A DNA stretch of 64,000 bases from Heterodera schachtii. Its lineage: Eukaryota; Nematoda; Chromadorea; Rhabditida; Heteroderidae. The translations under genes and the position numbers were made by a program. Location: the NCBI GenBank assembly GCA_023374025.1, contig SIJG01000006.1, positions 945,814 to 1,009,813 on the forward strand, written 5' to 3'. The first letter of the stretch is position 1; every line of letters begins with the position of its first letter. Shown here piece after piece: positions 22,701 through 33,900 of the stretch. The notes beneath the pieces were generated by a model. That model did not search any database and was not told where the DNA came from. It saw only the letters and a list, made by a program, of their open reading frames with translations.

Positions 22701-25078
22701 ATATTTTGTCTCGGCGATATTTCGGCGGCGATATTTTGGGGTGCACCCATTATTTGCCTCCCAATTCCGTGCCAACCTTTGCACAATTACGTCGTATGCG
22801 AATTGGACGGCCTCGCGAAGTGCCGACTTTGGCCGCTCTTTGTCGCACAATTGCACCGCAATTTTGGCATGGGCCAAAGAGCGCGCAAAGTAAGCCAACC
22901 TAAAAGAGGGGGGGGGGGGGGTGGTCAAATCCGGGAAAATTATAATTGTTTTCCCGACCTCGTCCCATATTTTTGCTCGTCGTCCGCCTGTTGGCCCAAG
23001 TAATAGCTGGAAATGGCACCGTACAGATGGCTTTTGGCACTGCACAGTCTCTCGACCTCCTAAGAGATTGGACTAATTGCTTTGTTGAGGATCGAAACGA
23101 ATTGGCGTCATTTAAACACGGAAAAGGTCGTCCCCCCGAGCCAAAAAATTAAAAAAAAAAAAAAACTCAAATTTGAATTTTTTCAAAAATCTTAAAAACC
23201 AAAACTTTTTATATAAAAAATTCTTTAAAATCAAATTAATTAATGAATTCATTTGCATTTTAATTCTTACTATAATTTGTTAGACAAAATATCACTGATC
23301 AGTCCGCCGGGGTTAACAGTTAATTAATTGCCCAAATCCGACCAGTTCGGTTGATGGTTTGAATTGTGTTCTGATTATTCCGCCCTTTTTTTGCCTTGTA
23401 TCGGCCGGAGGAGAGCAAATCGGCCAGTCCCGAGCTGCGCAAGTGCTCGTCACACTGCTGGTAAATGTTGTACAGATGGAGTGCCACCCGTGCCACCACC
23501 GTCGGCTTCCGATGGTCGATCATCGACTTCTCCAACATGCACTCCTGCGCCTGGGCCTAAAAATGGACCAATTCCAATTGACAAACAAAACGAATTATCC
23601 CCAATTAGTCCATGGACAATGGATGAATAAATAAATGCCATTTTTCTACTGACATGGCATTTTTAAACTTATTTATAGCGATGATAAAACGAAAAAACCC
23701 GGAGAAATTTTTGAAAATTTCCATGCTTATAATTTTAAATTTATTACCGAAAACGCGACCAATTGGGAGCAAAATCGGCTAGGGATTTTTTTTCCAAAAT
23801 TTCAATTTTGGCAATTTTTTCCCTTTATTTCCGCAACAAATGCATCATATTGTTAGCTGACTTGTCCATCATATGAAGAACCCACCAGCATCATGTTCAG
23901 GTAGAAGGTCAAATAGGGCGTTTCGAAGTCGCAAGTGCTGAAACGGGCGGCGCCCAAATGGTCGCGCAATTGTTGCATTGGCCAAGCGGCCCATTGGAAG
24001 TGCATGAACGCGTTTTTGATGCTCTTAACAACGAAGGCGCAAAACGGCATATAATTAATTAGTGCTAATTGCCTTACGTCCATTTCGGTGCGCGTTTCGG
24101 CCGCCGCGAGTTGCGCATGTGCGGCACCGATGTTGTAGAGGACGCAGCACAGCTCGAAGTTGACGTCCTCGTAGCACAGTTGGTTCATCAGATCCATCAT
24201 GCGATCGGTCCTAAGGCGGCAAAAATGAATTATTATTATTGTTAATTGTAACAGTTCTTACCCCCCCCCCCTCCCCAAGGTTTTGGGTTTTTTAATTAAT
24301 TTATGGACTAATTATTTTAACAAATGTAGATTTGAAAAACCGTTGGACAATTATTTCCCCCCCCCAAAAAAAGAAAATTAAAAAAGTGCAAATTTTCTAG
24401 CGTTTTCTAAAAAAATTTGGTGGAGTATTCCCCCCCCCCCCCCCCCCGTTTTCCCCACCACGCAAATGGCACCGCCAAAACGTCGTTTTGTTCCATCGGA
24501 AAGCGCTTCTTCATCATCATCAGTTGGGCGTAGTAACGCTTCGCCACACAAATGGACTCCACGTCGTTGCCGCAGCGGGCGACCAACTGAAAAAATTGGG
24601 CAAAGCAATTGAAATTGCAAATTCTAAGCTAGGGGATGGATATGTCTTGAACCGGGCACTAATTGTCGGCCATGGCTTTTAACCCGGCACTAACAGTCGA
24701 GAGTAGTGGGCATGTCACTAATTGTCGAGAACGGGTCTTGAACCCGGTACTAATTATTTGATCATCGCTCGCTACCGTTCGCATTTTCTCCAGCTCATCC
24801 AACGCCGCGTCGTGTTGGCTCGGGTCGGCTTGGAAGTGCTCGGCAATATACTAAATGAGAAAGTGCCAATGTGGGAAAAAGTGATCCGGCACAGAAATAG
24901 ATCAATCAGTCCAATCCGATCAGTCCTAACCAGTCTGATCAGCTTCTTCTACTGATCAGTCAGTGCAAAAATGGCAACAAATCACCGATTTGATGCGCGG
25001 ACGGAGTTTGTCCGGAAAAGGCTGACTGGGCACTTTCATCTCCGGCGCCACCATCGGAACACGCGGAATTCCCTCCAT
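19757..25078 (-). CDS. ego-2: Bro1-domain protein, HD-PTP (PTPN23)/EGO-2 homologue lacking a phosphatase domain
   Basis: HD-PTP is an ESCRT-associated scaffold that sorts receptors at endosomes; its Bro1 domain binds ESCRT-III. Fourteen exons were placed: 25078-24986, 24850-24776, 24586-24462, 24210-24078, 24023-23886, 23556-23395, 23059-22959, 22899-22777, 22231-21971, 21378-21230, 21121-20968, 20881-20763, 20692-20386, 20054-19757. They give 745 residues. Bro1 features: MEGIPRVPM start, FELCCVLYNIGAAHAQLAA, the MLAQAQECMLEKS helix and ENDIVYHERVP. The V-domain region has KLDQLALDQ, HKKAIENNAELQRAI, DDITAKAL, LFEQEMHKHD and a long charged coiled coil ending NEFRFG. The DDITA and LIEQNLRAQD segments match HD-PTP, not ALIX. 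Introns 6 and 12 use GC donors. The protein stops where HD-PTP continues into a Pro-rich linker and PTP domain. Another frame just after the stop reads GYAAVTAPFPYMP, so the true end may differ. Confidence 0.93.
22370..22748. mobile_element. fold-back element with ATATCGCCG subrepeats and 8-bp duplication
   Basis: The ends are inverted copies (ACAAAATATCGCCGCCGG at left, GGCGGCGATATTTTGG at right). Each arm holds three ATATCGCCG-type words, and the AT-rich middle is also inverted. It is flanked by ATTATTTG at 22362-22369 and 22749-22756, an 8-bp target-site duplication as made by hAT-type transposases. It lies in intron 8 of the HD-PTP gene. No coding capacity. Confidence 0.75.
24620..24765. 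repeat. short degenerate repeats in HD-PTP intron 2
   Basis: The words GTCTTGAACC(C)GG and CACTAATTGTCG recur three times with variation over about 140 bp. Some copies resemble a tRNA B box. Possibly a remnant of a short element. Confidence 0.35.
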
Positions 25079-25948
25079 CCCTTCGGGCAAAAATCAAATC
25101 AAAGCAAAATTAGGCAGAAGTAAATTTTTATTTTAAATTAATTATTTGGGAAGATGAAAAATGGACAAAAGAAATAAATTTGCGTGCAATTGCATCAGAA
25201 TTTGTTAGAAAAAAAATAATATTTAACCGATTTGGCTAATCAAAAATTTATGGGAAATTAAGTGCCTGATCATTAAAATTGTAATTCAAATTTAGACGAG
25301 AAATCAAAATCGTACATAAGTAAAACTCATCAAACACAGAGTTGTCCTCAATTAGGACAACGGTGGCAAGGCCAATGACAGTTTTATGATACAATGACGT
25401 AATTAACGGTAATTAATGTAATCAAATGTAAAAAACAAAAACACAGCTGTTCATTCTGGTAGTTTATTTGTGATACATATATAAATATTCTGGACAAATA
25501 TGTATGGGACTTAAAAGTTAGAAAATTCTATCGAAAAAGAAAAGGGATACAAAATTTTTATGTAAAAATTGAATGGTAAAAGAATACAATTTGAAATAAA
25601 TAAAAGAAAGCGCACGCAATTGGGACCAGCATTTTGCGCAATTAAAATCGAACATTTGTCATTTTAATTATTAATAATTGCCCCAATTGCGACGACGGAC
25701 AGTCAAACGGAAAAATGATGCTGAATTGATAAGGTACAACGTGACAACAGTTACACATTGCCAAAAAGAAAGGAACGAAAAAACAGAAAATAAAGAATTT
25801 GGTGGAGCATTTTCCTCCCACAATGCCTTCCTTTTTGGCAATTACAAAAAAATGGGCCAAAAATTAATTTTTCGAAGTTTCGTCAATCCGTAAAAATAAA
25901 TAAATGACAAATTTGTCTTTTTTTTCTTGGGTAATCCCTAAAAACTGA

Positions 25949-27502
25949 TCACACAATTCCCTTGAGAATGGGCTGATCCTGCGGTTCGCCCTGCTGCCCC
26001 CCATTTGTTCCATTCTGTTGCTGCTGGCCATTTTGTGCCGTTGTCGCGTGCCCATTGGCCATTTCTGTGCCGGCGCTGTTCCCCACAACGCCGTTCCCCT
26101 GCGGCGGTGCAACAAAGTCATTTTCGGCGGCAGTAGCAGCAGAGGAAACAACGGAGCCATTGGTCACCACAATTTGGATGGTCGGGTAATCCTGGCGCTG
26201 AACATTTTTTCAAGTATTTTGGAGCCGGGGGTACTTTCAATTAATTTAAATAATTCATAAATATTTGTAAATCCAAGAATTTTTTGAGTTCTCACAAATT
26301 AGAGGCAGGGGGTTGAAATTCCAATTTAATTAGCCAATGTTTTGTTCTCTCTATTGAGTGCGATTTACGCTTTTCTCCGCCACGTGCAGTGCCATCGCGT
26401 GCAATTCGCGCTGGGACAGAAAGTAACGGCAGCGCAGCACCGTCAGCAGCATCAGCGACTGCACGCTGAGAATGAACAACATGCCGATGAGCATCCAGGC
26501 AAAGGGCGGGTGCCGGACGGAAATGCCATTGGCGGACGCAACGGCGCCGGCGGATGGGTCGAGGATTTTGAAGCTTGAAAAGTGAGCAATCATTAACATT
26601 TTTATTGTCTAATTGTCTTCGAGAGGTGGGTAACACATCTGTTTTGGGTGGAATTTTAAGATTTTTTGAAAAGGGGTGAAAGGAAAACCAAAAAATGGGA
26701 TGAGCTTAATCGAATCTGGCCAATTTTTAGGGGACATAATTTCCAACTAATTTCCTTTAAGATTATTTGGAAAATTATTTAATGAAAATTCAAATTCACG
26801 TACAAAAACACGGCACAAATGAACAGCTCGAAAGAGCAGATGACGGAGTAAAGGGCGATGAATGGGAGCAGAAAACGGGCGCGTCCCTTGCGCACCCCGT
26901 GGATGACGGAGTAATGGACGAGCACGCCCAGGCCCAGGTAAAGGAACAGGCCAAGCAGCGTGGACACATCAACGCCACGGCTGTGATGGTACCACTCGAA
27001 CTCGAAGAAGGTGCTCACGAAACTCATCAAGACCATGGACATGCCGAAGCAGGCAAAGTACTGGACGGTGGGATGGGAAAAGGTGAAAATTGGGACATTT
27101 GTGGGAAATTGCGACCCAGAAAACTTAGGTTTTGAGATTTACAAACTCATGGATTTTAAAATTTTTAAAACGCATTAAAGTGAATAAAGATTAAATTTTT
27201 TATACCATTTCCCGAGGCAAGAAACTAATTTGGGCTGTTTAAATTGAGCAAAAAAAAAGGCCTACCACCGCCGCTTTCTGAACATGGCACGTATTGAACA
27301 GGATAAACTCTGGGGCATTCTCATTGAATGGTGCCACTAAAATTGAGGTCGGCGGGGGCTTGTCCTCCTCTTCTTCCCCTAAAAATTCAATTAAAAAGGT
27401 GCATTTTTATTTTGTCGGAGTGCCTGGCCGTCCAAATCGGTTGTATGAAACTGCGGTTTGATCACGATGACGGATCAGCCAACTGCGCATTTTTTGAATC
27501 AT
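25949..27502 (-). CDS. four-pass membrane protein, unknown function
   Basis: Five exons, 27502-27424, 27378-27266, 27060-26804, 26573-26369 and 26197-25949, join in phase to 300 residues. The first 64 residues are soluble and acidic (GEEEEDKPPPTSI). Four hydrophobic segments follow at about 65-84, 98-117, 127-151 and 172-195, with a basic loop (HGVRKGRARF) between the second and third. The C-terminal exon is Asn/Gln/Gly-rich with no charge clusters (GQQQQNGTNGGQQGE). The layout resembles small tetraspan families of endolysosomal membranes in nematodes, but I see no diagnostic motif. Intron 1 has a GC donor (CCAG|GCACTC), which makes the start exon less certain than the rest. Confidence 0.72.
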
Positions 27503-30500
27503 TATTGAGAAGGATTTTACCACTTAAATTTGATCAAATACTTTACCTACAACCCTTGAAATGGTAAAATTTGAAAGCAATAAAATCAAGTGGAAATTTG
27601 GTGAATTTTCATCGAAAATTCGGGTCAAAAGCCAGGAAAAGCTTGGAATAAGAGCATCCTCTCGCAAAAATAGACTTTTGTACAATTGCAAATATAAATT
27701 TTCGCCTGAGCAAACACTTTCCTTCGCATATAACTTTTTTGTTTACAAAGAATAAATATTCCATCAATCGTTCACAGTAATCGGAAATGATGAATATGTA
27801 CATGTGGAAATTCGCATGGTATTTTGCTCAAAATCAAAGTTAAGAAGTGATTCAACAACAAGCCTACCGCTGATTGTTAGTGCGGCTGGCTTTTGATTTC
27901 GGTGCCCTTTGATTCCCGATTTTTTTTCATTTTTTGGCGTAATGTTTTAAAATAATAAATTTAAAACAATAAAAATTGTGGTTTATGTTATCTTCAATTT
28001 TAAGGGTTTAAGAAGGCAATTGCCACAAATGAAAATATTTTTCTTAAAATGAAAAATAAGTATTAGGATTTGCATTTAAAAATCTTTTCAAATTTCTATA
28101 TAAAATATTTTAGCCCAAAAGGGATAAAATATGTCCAGTTGCACGCTAATCTTCAAATTTTTTGATGTTTTTCTATCACCGGTGGAAGTTAAAAAAACAA
28201 ACAAAACAGAAAGGGCTTACAGAAATTTGTCGGTTGCGCTTGTTTTGCACTTTTCTCTGATTCAAAGGGCTTAAATTTAATTTAAATTTCAGGGGAAATT
28301 TGAACTTAAAGTGAACAGAGGCATAAATCCATTAAGGCTTAAGTCGCGCCACCCTTTGGCCACGAAGGGATGGCGGAGAGTTTGGTTAATGTAAGCCTCT
28401 TTAAGTGGCTTAATTCTCCCCCGAAATCACTTCAACTGTTGCCATGCGTTCGTTCGTTGTGTTGAGCTTGGCCAACATTTATTTCTTTGGCCGGTGTAAA
28501 GTCCCAAATTTCTAAAAATGTTTCCCCCTTCCGCCGCTTTCACTTGGATTGAATGACATGGCGTGTTTCCTGCCTTCTGCCGCTGCTGCTGAATTCGGCC
28601 AATTGTTGAGAGTGGTCGCATTGGAACGACTTCCCCCGCGGCCATAAACAAATAAACAAACAATGAATGAATTGCATTGCTTTGCCTTTGTTGCAACATT
28701 TTGGGCTCAAAATCCATCGCCCCACCCGCGCTTTGCCAAAATTATTTTTAAATTCAATTTTGTCCCATTGTTTCGCATAAAATTTTGCCAAAGTTTAATT
28801 TCAAAAATTAATTTTGCCGAATAAAGAAGGCACATTTTCCATGGTCTAAATGGGCACTTTGTTTGTAATGAATAAAATTTTGATGGGCCACCGGTGCGTT
28901 TTATGGCCGGGCACAGATTTCCCAATTGAAGCCTTCGCCTGTTTATGGCCCCATGGCACACGGAACTGACTGACGGACGGACGGACGGAATGGCAATCAA
29001 TTGAACAGAGTGGCAAAGTGAACAACATTTTTGGACAGTTAATCGACTCAATTGACAAATTTGGCATTTATTTTTTTATTTTTATTTTTTGGCCAAAGAA
29101 TTCGTTTGAAATTTCCATGGAATATGTTCACAAATTCAGTTTTTCTACTGTTCCCACAATTTTCACCAACTCCCCCCCCCCCCCCCCCCCATAAATTCCC
29201 ATGCCAAAGCAATTTGTGCCGAGAATGAAATATTGCGCGCGTGTTCCTCCCTTCTTTGGCTTGACATCCTTTCACAAATTTGCCCATTTTTCAGTAAATT
29301 AATTCCTCGGGGAGGCAAAGTCCCCAAATTAGGCACCTAAATTAGTTTTTGCCTTTATGTTCTGTAAATATCTCAAAATTCCCTTCATTTCGCTCCGATT
29401 TTTGGTCCTTTCAATTCAAATAAATGAACAAATAAAGAATTTATATTTTTAAAAATTTAAATTATTCAAATTTTCGTCGAATAAATAATATTTTAAAAAT
29501 CAGAATTATTTTCCCCCATTGGCACGCCCTCGACGGATGGCCTCCAATTCCGAAGAATTTTCCCGTACAAATTTGGCCATAAGGCTTAACTGAATTGCCT
29601 CGGGCGCTGTTTTCCGCTTCTCCCCCCTCACTTTCCCCCGCTTAAGTGGCCAATGAAGAGCGAGCAGCGAGCGCCTTGGGGGCAGTACCCGGCCAAAAAT
29701 TCCCAGGGTAAAAATGTCATTTTCGGAACGTTTGTTCCTTGGACCCCTTCTGCCCAATGTTTGGCGCTAAAATGCAAATATTATGGAAATAACCGAGGCA
29801 ACGGCACGGCTAAGCCGAGATGCTAAAAGGGGAGGGAACAACAGTTTGGGAAAGTTCAATTTTAAATTCAAAAAAGTAACAAAAAATTTATAATTTTTTA
29901 TTTAAAATTCTCTAATTTAGACAATCTTTTTTCACCCACTTGATTATTTTAATACCAAAAATAAATGCATTCGAAAAATTTTTTTATACTTTATTTTGTT
30001 TTTTATTTTAGAAATGGACCTCAAAGTTTCCTCTGGACAAATGCCAATTTTCAAGTCCCTCCCCCGGGGGGAAACACAGTGCCGGTAATGTAATCTGATG
30101 AAAAAGCAGCACTCGTCGAAGGCGTTAAACCCTAATTGGCCTCTCGTGAAGAAACTTTCTTTTATTTGAATAGAAATTTATTTATTTTTATTTCGCAAAT
30201 AAATTCAGCTAAAAATAGCAAAAATAGGGCAAATATCCAGAAAAAAGGCAATGGTAAAGTTTTGTGGTTTCTTCGAAAAATAAAATTAAAAAATTCGGAA
30301 GTGCATTTTCTAGGCTAAAAAATACGCTGATCACGAATCTGAGCTCGGATTTTGCAAAATCATTGATTTTATCTATGATTATTCATCAATTACTTGACTT
30401 TTTCAAAAAATTTTAAGAAAATTAATCGGGCGTAAAAAAACAGTTATTGTAGAGCACAAAAAGAGCTTTCGAATAAGCTATTGAAGGTCTGGAGAAGTCA

Positions 30501-30951
30501 AACTTTTAGTTTTTTACGGTTTTTTGAAATTTAGTGGGTCATATGAGACGGGGGTCCGGGGTTCGAGTTCGCTTGGCTGCGGCTTTTTTTTTTGATATTT
30601 GAAGAAAAGTCATAGACAAAAACATTGATTTCGCATGATCAGAGCTCGGATTCATTTTCAACGCATTTTTAACCCCTAATTCATCAGAAAAAATAAAAAT
30701 AAAATTTCTGAAAAAGTCAAGTAATTGATGAATAATCATAGATAAAATCAATGATTTTGCAAAATCCGAGCTCAGATTCGTGATCAGCGTATTTTTTTAG
30801 CCTAGAAAATGCACTTCCGAATTTTTTAATTTTATTTTTCGAAGAAACCACAAAACTTTACCATTGCCAGAAAAAATTAATTTAATCTCTTTTCCTGCCA
30901 ATGCCATTAATTAATTATTGAATTATTTATTAGAAGTAAAAACGCATTAAA
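27503..30951. other. 3.4 kb intergenic region
   Basis: No gene is supported. AT-rich spacer with a C run near 29170 and, at its right end, an inverted-repeat element (30247-30868). It separates the divergently transcribed membrane-protein and SK-channel genes, so it holds both promoters. Confidence 0.45.
30247..30868. mobile_element. fold-back element with about 160-bp arms and 8-bp duplication
   Basis: The left arm (GGCAATGGTAAAGTTTTGTG ... GATTATTCATCAATTACTTG) is repeated inverted at the right (CAAGTAATTGATGAATAATC ... CACAAAACTTTACCATTGCC). The element is flanked by AGAAAAAA at 30239-30246 and 30869-30876. Its unique middle holds a tRNA-like B box (GGGGTTCGAGTTCGC at about 30557) followed by a T run. 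No transposase frame. It lies just upstream of the SK-channel start. Confidence 0.75.
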
Positions 30952-33900
30952 ATGTTATGGAACAATGGCAAAAGCGATGCTAATCAGCGAAGTTTCGATG
31001 AGAAGCAAAGCAAAAACCAGCGACGGACGGCGCAGCAGGGGCACAACGCCAAGCAGTACTTGCAGTTGCCCACTGTGTCGGCACTGCCGACAAATGCGCA
31101 CCAAAAGCGCAATTCCTTCCACGGATACGGTAATTGTCGCATTACGGTCATGGATTATAATTAGTTAATGGGCACGGCATTATTCATTTACTTTTGCCAT
31201 TTTTTTGCCTATCATTTTTTGATTCCCTCCCCCACTTTTGTTCAGCCCCTTCGGCATCCTCCGCCGATTTCTCTCCGTCCTCCGCCGATGGTCCGCCCGC
31301 CCTTTTGGTGTCCATGATGAATGGGCCCAATTCTTATGGGAGTTCTCTGCTTCAGCTGCCCAATGGCCACAATTGGTCTGCGGTTGGAAGTAAATGCAAT
31401 TCTTTGACTTTGAATTTTTATTTTAATAATTTTCCCCCAATTTTTATTAATTCTTTTTTTTAATAATTCCTTTTTTTCAATAATTTATTTTTTCCCATTT
31501 TCTTTTCACTGAATTTGTAAAACCCTTCGTCCCCTCAGGCGAACTTTTTCTATTTTCGTCGGCAATTCTCCCCGAGGACAATGAAAAGAAAAGAGAGACC
31601 GACCGCTTTTTGTGTCCGAGGGCAAAAACCAAAAAGCGAAACTTTTTCGCGTAAAGGCAAAAAATTGAATTTTTTTTTTCTTCAAATTTTCGCCCTTTTC
31701 AGAGCCAAATTTTTAATTTAATTTTTTTTCTAATCATTCTGATAATTTATGAATGGCACAATCGCTGATCAAAGCTTTTTCTATGGAATAAAAAATAAAA
31801 TATATTTTTGGATTATTCGAATGTTTTCAGAGCGCCAAAATTCAAAAATTCAAAGTGATCGGCCGATGGCCCATTAAAATGAAGCGTAAAAATGGGGAAA
31901 ATGAAATGCGTCAAATCCTTCAGCAGATCAGCCCCCCCCCCCTTCTCCGCCATCAGTCATTTCACATCTGTTCATTATTCATTCAGAGAGTAAAATTATT
32001 AGAAAAATAAATTTTGTTTTATCCCCAAAATCCCCCGGGGGGGGGGAGAAAAAGCACACGTCGTTTTGGCGGTTTCAGCAGAAGCGATGGTGGGCTAATG
32101 AAAAAGCAATTGTTGTTTCACCACACCTTTCATCAATCAAAAAAGTGGAAAATAAAACCAATTATTCTTTTTTTAAAAAGAATCGAAAAATAATTATTTT
32201 TTTAAAAATTTGCTCTTTCTTCAATAAAAAAATTTATGTTTTTATGTTTTTTTTAATATTTTGGCCACCCATTGTCCCTTTATGTTAAGGGACGGCGTTT
32301 GGAAATTTAATAAATCTGTGCCAAAAAACAAATGCCTTCAGGCAAAATTAAATTGACACAGGACAATAATGCATCCTTTCAAGCTATATATGGATTTTCT
32401 ATTGCAAAATTTAAAAAAATTATAATAATTTTTTTTAATTAGGGTAATTTTTCACAAAATATAATTTTTAATAATTTTTATGCTTTGTAAATTTCTCTCT
32501 AATAAAGTCAATCCGTCCATGAATTTATAGTCCAATAAAAGGACACAAAATTTTTCTTCTTTTTGCCCAATTTCACTTAATTAATGCCCTCCCCCGGCCG
32601 GCGACAGGTCAAAGTGCCAAAATGGCCAATTTCGTCCGCTTCTCCGCCTTTCCCTCCGCTTTTTCTCCCCGCTTTTCCTATGGCATTTCATTCTTTCTTT
32701 TTATGAAATGTTCTCTTCTCTCTCTTTCTCTGCAAGAGGCCAATTAAAAATGTCGTGAATAATTTTCTCCCTGCCTTTTGTTAATTTTTGGAGTGAAATA
32801 TTTTCCGATAAATTCTCACAATTTTTTGTCCTTTTTAGAATTTGTACTGTTCCAAAAATAATTTATTTACCCATTAGCCAAAACTCGAATTTTCCGTTCG
32901 AAAACCCATCGAAGTCCCTCAAAATCCATCAAAAACAAAAAATGTTTTCTCTTTTTTTTCGCGAAATTCACACGCTTCTCAAATTTTTGATGCATAAATT
33001 CACTTTTTTCTTGAAAAAAATTGATTTTCACATTTTTAAAATGCCAAACAAAAAATCATCATCTTTTCCAAATAAAATTGAATTTATTTTGAAACATTTT
33101 AGTTATTAATATTTTCAATTTTCTGGCCCATTTTGAAACATTTTTCCTTTTACCCCAAAAGTTTCGCCCCTTTTTTTTCTTTTGCTGCTCCTTTTCCATT
33201 CTTTCTTTCTTCTTTTGTTTGTTTTTAGCTCAATTTTCACTTTTTCGTTTTAATTTTTTCTCAAATTGTCTCACGACACCTCCGCCCCAATTCTTTCGAC
33301 TTGCAAAATTAAATTGAATTGTCATCGGAGTCCATCTCTCATCAGTGTCAATGTCATCACATTTCTCTTTTTTCTGTCTAATCGTTTTCCAAACAAAAAA
33401 AAACATTGTTCGACTTTCGAAATGCCTCTAATAATTCCCTCGGGCACATTCGCCGAGTTCCCCTTAATTACCTTATTTTTGTTTGGGGCGTTTTTTGCTG
33501 AATTTTTGACTAAGCCAATTGGCACCTGCTGCGAATGCCCGCGGGAAATGGGTCATTAAAAATTAATTTATTACTTTCTGATGCAATCGGTAATTACCAA
33601 TTAATTTTTTTGCCAATTCACTTTTTTTTTTACATCTGCTTATTATTTATTGACCTCATTTGCCCGCAGCAAATGAATCGCCCTCAAATAATATTGCATT
33701 TTGCAATTATTTCAGGCCACGAAAAAGTGATTTCGCCGAGTCCGTCCGGCACTTCGCTGTCCCCCTCAATGCTTCGCTCACAAACACAGCAACAACCGAC
33801 TACGGCAACATCACTGGCATCAGCGACGGCACCAGGTAAAGGCTGATGAGAAGCAGCAATTTCTATAGGCTATTTATCGGCTTCGAAGCGCGAGTGCCAT

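Noticed and set aside
29506..29757. Minus-strand frame with dibasic sites and FGR, like a neuropeptide precursor
   Set aside because: No signal peptide, no repeated peptide and no linked exon; composition alone is not enough.
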